Below, in pieces: positions 60,534 to 64,000 of a DNA stretch of 64,000 nucleotides. The stretch spans positions 8,870,801-8,934,800 of the forward strand of contig OX419346.1 of the NCBI GenBank assembly GCA_948470475.1, given 5' to 3'. The notes below the pieces were generated by a model. The model ran no database searches. It saw only the letters and a list, made by a program, of their open reading frames with translations, and was not told the origin of the DNA. The DNA is from Galaxea fascicularis (lineage: Eukaryota; Cnidaria; Anthozoa; Scleractinia; Euphylliidae). Both the position numbers and the translations under genes were made by a program. The first letter of the stretch is position 1; the number at the start of each line of letters is the position of its first letter.

Positions 60534-62087
60534 ACTCAAAATAACGCGAAGAAGACACCGGATAAAGGAATCCAATTGTGTACTTTCCTATATGATTGTA
60601 CGAGCTTGATTTCTTCGTTCCCCATAAGCTACGTCATAGGCGCCTGCTGAAAACCGCTGGGTGAAAATTGACGCCCGCACTGCTAAACCCAAAACAGCGG
60701 GAAAATAGCAACTTCAAACTAAAAATTCTCGCAAATATAGCGCGATAGACAGGAAAAGATGTTAAAATCGCTTTTTTTACATCTTTGGCCCCTAAAAGAA
60801 ATCAACTTGATTTTCGACTTCAGTTCTCCTTTAACACACATTAACCCTTTTCACAGGAAAAAAGTCAGTATGGCAAAGCCCTTTTAAGCAATAAAATGAA
60901 GAAACACTGCAACAATTTTTTCTTCTATTTTTAACATACAGGCTCTTCTTCTTCCAACCCACCTGCTAATGTGTCTTCGTCTGCGGCCTGTGTTTCGTCA
61001 GCTTTGTTAGCAACAGCTCCGTCACTGACTTCTCCACCATCTTCTGTTACTTCATCATCTTTGTCATCAACCACTACAGCTGTACCTCATTAACTGTTCC
61101 ATCATCATCATCCACCACATCAGTAACATTTACATCATCAACTGCTACCACTTTATCAACTGCTACTACTTCATCATCAGCCTCTGCTCTATCCTCAAGT
61201 GGACACACTAACACAGTTACAATCACATCCACTCCAGTGGCAACCCCAGCAGTACAGAGTTCATTGCCAAGAAATGGGCGTAAGTATAGCAAATTCTGTT
61301 GTTTTATTTTCATTTCATGCCTGAGTACAACCATTGCATGAGCATAGCCAACATGACCTCAATTGCTGAACCAATTCAGAGTCAAGTTTGAGTCACAAGT
61401 CATGTTTGAGTTACCGGTAAATAATTTTAATTATGTTATTGTTCAAAAAGCCTTGCAGAGTTAAACCCTTTAACTCCCAAAAGTGATTAGCATGTACCTT
61501 CTCCTTATAAATTAATTTCTAAAAATTAACTCATTTACAAGCAAACTGATAGCACCTGGAAAGGAGAAATCCAATCATTTCAATTTTCATGGCATTTTTC
61601 TGTAGTGGAACCATTCTGTCTCACTTGTGTGTAATTAATAGGGGTCAGAATCAGTGACCAAAATTAATGGATGTAGAGGAATGTTTATTCCTTTGAGAAA
61701 CAGCTACAAACTGATGCAATTTAGGAATAGGAGTCAAATCTTGCTGTTCTTTAATAATACTCTGGTTTACAGTCACTATTTCTGGGCAATTCCAGTGCAC
61801 AATTTTGTTTGGAAAACTTCAGTCAGCTTAAAACCTTTGCTCCATAAGGGGATATATTTAATCAGTCTATTCATACCTTGTGCTAAACAGAGGAAACTAG
61901 AAGATACCTGACTGCATTGGCACAGAACAACAATACAGATTGTGAGTTGTTATGATTCATTTTTGAGTGATCTGTCCTTTTTCTATTCAGAGTAAATTTA
62001 AGCGTATGTTTTCACAGAGAAATTGATCTTGAAAAGGAAAACCAAAACACTTAATTATTTAACTTTTTCACAAAAATGTGAATATAG

Positions 62088-62231
62088 GGCTCTTACTTCG
62101 TGTACTGGCACAGATGACGTACAACAAAAGAAATTATTGTTTTGTGTCAGTGCCTTAGGTATTTTTAGGTATTGTTCCATGTTTTTGTTCTTTTGTTTTG
62201 CGTCATGTGTCCGGTACACGAAGTAAGAGCC
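62088..62231. mobile_element. 144-bp MITE in copy C intron
   Basis: Ends GGCTCTTACTTCGTGTAC with a perfect inverted partner (GTACACGAAGTAAGAGCC). The flanks share AATATAG (seven of eight positions in an 8-bp comparison), suggesting a hAT-type origin. Confidence 0.8.
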
Positions 62232-63173
62232 AAATATAGGCATCATGATGGCCTTAGCTTGGAGGGTCAGAAATTATAACAGCATATTATAATGCAAGGA
62301 TTATGAAAATGATCCCTTGACAATTAATGGGTAGGCTAGAGATGTTGTCCTAGTTGATGGCTGCAAATACATGTCTGTCTTTTTTTCTGAGACAATTATG
62401 GTGCTTTAAAATCAAGTCATTCAAATGCGACTCTTTAATCTTACCTCCTAAGTAGGCACTAGTTTGATAATCTCTTATGTTGGAGTTAATGGGGTTATTT
62501 TTTCCAATGTTCAGGTATAGCACTGACAATTGGTGACTACAATGATGATGGTAATGTTCTGCATTTAACTAAGAAATTGCCATAAATAGAACATTCTGCA
62601 ATAATCATGCCACGTCCTTTTTTTTTACATATTCTTGTCAAATGTTACAAGAGTAGTAATTGTGTATCATCATCCTTAGATTTGGAACTGCTGCAAAGTC
62701 CATTTAATGAAGTTATCATCGTGGACCCTATCCCACAAGGTAAGAAAATTTATAATCCCCTCAAAATTTACGTAAATAAACTATGTACTGACAATGTTTA
62801 TAATTATGCTGCAAGGCTGGTTTGTAACTTAGTACTGGGCTCCTTCCTTTAACTGGATTTACTTATTAATCAAAAAACATTGTTCCAGATGCTACGTGCA
62901 GATTGATTAATCATTTAATTAAATTATATGTGATATGTTTTGTTGTTGCAGGTCAATGATTTAGACCTAATTTCCAAGAAATAATCTCAGTTTAGTTCAA
63001 CTGTAATTTTAACTTCTCTTTTCTTTTAAGTGTGGGGACGTAGAGCAAGGCAGATTCCTCCTACAACGACATCCACAAGTACCAGAGTTAATAGCTCTGC
63101 AAGTACACAACCATTGAATTCAGTTACATGTACACGGACCTGGCCAATACACCCATACACACAGACAAGTTGA

Positions 63174-64000
63174 AGTGGCTGTTTTAAGTTATCTTAATTA
63201 ATATTCTCAACAATATTTTTTAAATTGTCAAGGCTTCTTCACCAAGTGAGGACAGAATGTAGCCATGAAGACTGGTTTTTTTTGGATTGCTGAGACTTGT
63301 TCAGCAGATGGCCAGAAAGGTAATACACATATACACCTGTAACATAGCAAATAATTATTTTTGTTACACCATATAAATCCTTAAGCAGAACATGAACAAA
63401 TTCAATCAACCGAGTACTGTGGTAGCCTGTTTGCTATAATTCATAAGCATTAGGGTGGCTGTTAACCTTTGAGGCTAGAGTTAGGATTAATAATACCAAT
63501 AGCAGTAGGGTATGCTTTTCCAAAAATACCAATAAAACAGTGTACTTACATGTAGTACAATGTAAGCTGTTTAACGTATTCTTTGTTTTACTAATTTAGT
63601 GCTTAAATTGTATGGGAACGGTCAGAAGCCCAGATAATTTTCTTGGCCCCAGCCACACAGATGAAGCCAGTCTTCATTGAGCGGATAGATGGTGAGAATC
63701 TACCACAACTAATTTGCAATTCAGTTAATCCAGTGACTATGATAACAATGAATGATTGCAGAACTGACAAGAAATCTATTTCAACTGGACGTTTTTTTTA
63801 ATACATGTAACTCAAGCAGCTTGTTCCACACAACACAAATTAGTGTATCATGGTGGCAGTTGTAGATGATCAGCACAGCACACTAATAGTTAACAATTCT
63901 GCATAGCTTTTTTAATGGGTGTTTGACCTAAATTGAGTGTGGATATTAATTACATGTAGCTGGACTTGAACAAAATACCAGTGATCAAAATAGTATAGCC
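63174..64000. other. no gene recognised; possible continuation of copy C
   Basis: AT-rich sequence with AG/GT pairs. None gave an exon I could join with confidence, and further exons of copy C may lie beyond the window. Confidence 0.4.

Larger units (their letters stand above)
55814..60830. mobile_element. Kolobok-type DNA transposon, 5.0 kb
   Basis: 26-bp terminal inverted repeats, AGGAGAACTGAAGTC(A/G)AAAATCAAGT, differ at one base by eye. TTAA lies immediately outside both ends (55810-55813 and 60831-60834), the target duplication of Kolobok and piggyBac elements. The THAP plus GDGRCDSPGH-type transposase inside identifies it as Kolobok. It sits in an intron of copy C. Inside is a transposase gene on the plus strand and a convergent accessory gene on the minus strand. 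Confidence 0.9.
54113..63173 (+). pseudogene. three-copy family, copy C: two frameshifts, transposon in intron 2
   Basis: Exons 54113-54355, 54455-54588, 60942-61279, 62515-62550, 62680-62739 and 63031-63173 keep consistent phases. Exon 1 aligns with A and B (FTRTFVHMDKRL, MAFTKNHTAGD, HFPTLVGLDL), but an extra C in a five-C run near 54213 shifts the frame to TAA. Exon 2 carries the signature FISSYDRGHAMG. Exon 3 is the Ser/Thr-rich exon, with one base missing near 61089 (PH then TAA; the expected frame resumes at once). Later short exons encode IALTIGDYND and NEVIIVDPIPQ, and a final exon starts VWGRRARQIPP, perhaps related to GWGRTEEM of copy B. The Kolobok element and a MITE sit in intron 2. 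Both breaks are in simple sequence, so assembly error is possible. Confidence 0.6.

Overview
The window is eukaryotic nuclear DNA from an animal. Genes are split by short introns with canonical GT/AG borders, base composition is AT-rich, and small inverted-repeat (MITE-like) elements are dense. The TRAF-like family, the BEN-domain gene and the range of transposon superfamilies suggest a cnidarian, probably an anthozoan such as a stony coral. The species cannot be named from sequence alone.

Layout, left to right. (1) 1-2079: 3' part of a RING/TRAF-type zinc-finger gene with a MATH-like exon, minus strand. (2) 2773-11395: an 8.6-kb DNA transposon with ~350-bp terminal inverted repeats (TIRs) and a 6-bp target duplication. 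It carries an integrase-type transposase (one in-frame stop) and, convergent to it, a nine-exon HECT-type ubiquitin-ligase-like gene. (3) 12827-14228: copy A of an unrecognised three-copy gene family. (4) 15826-28176: a ten-exon TNP2-like (EnSpm/CACTA-type) transposase gene on the minus strand, with one in-frame stop. One of its introns holds a 5.9-kb ISL2EU-like transposon (17384-23236). That element encodes an intact THAP-DDE transposase and a convergent SWIM / YqaJ nuclease / double PHD / Ulp1-protease protein split by a single-base frameshift. (5) 29843-34185: a BEN-domain gene. (6) 35589-36047: a broken TRAF-like exon. (7) 36967-47198: copy B of the family, an apparently intact 18-exon gene of 508 codons, with tandemly duplicated exons and a minisatellite in introns. 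(8) 47848-53212: a Ty3/Gypsy retroelement with Gmr1-type order (integrase before reverse transcriptase) and a SCAN-like gag, broken in several places. (9) 54113-63173: copy C of the family, carrying two frameshifts. An intron holds a 5.0-kb Kolobok transposon (55814-60830, TTAA duplication) with an intact THAP transposase and a convergent, degraded gene for a P2X7 C-terminal (Z-ballast-like) domain.

The most notable theme is that three unrelated cut-and-paste transposons share one plan. The transposase is read inward from the left TIR. A non-transposase accessory gene is read inward from the right TIR, tail to tail with it. The accessory products are a HECT ubiquitin ligase, a nuclease/PHD/SUMO-protease fusion and a zinc-binding ballast-type domain. 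Superfamily names, exon joins and domain calls were made by eye and from memory of the families; no database was searched.
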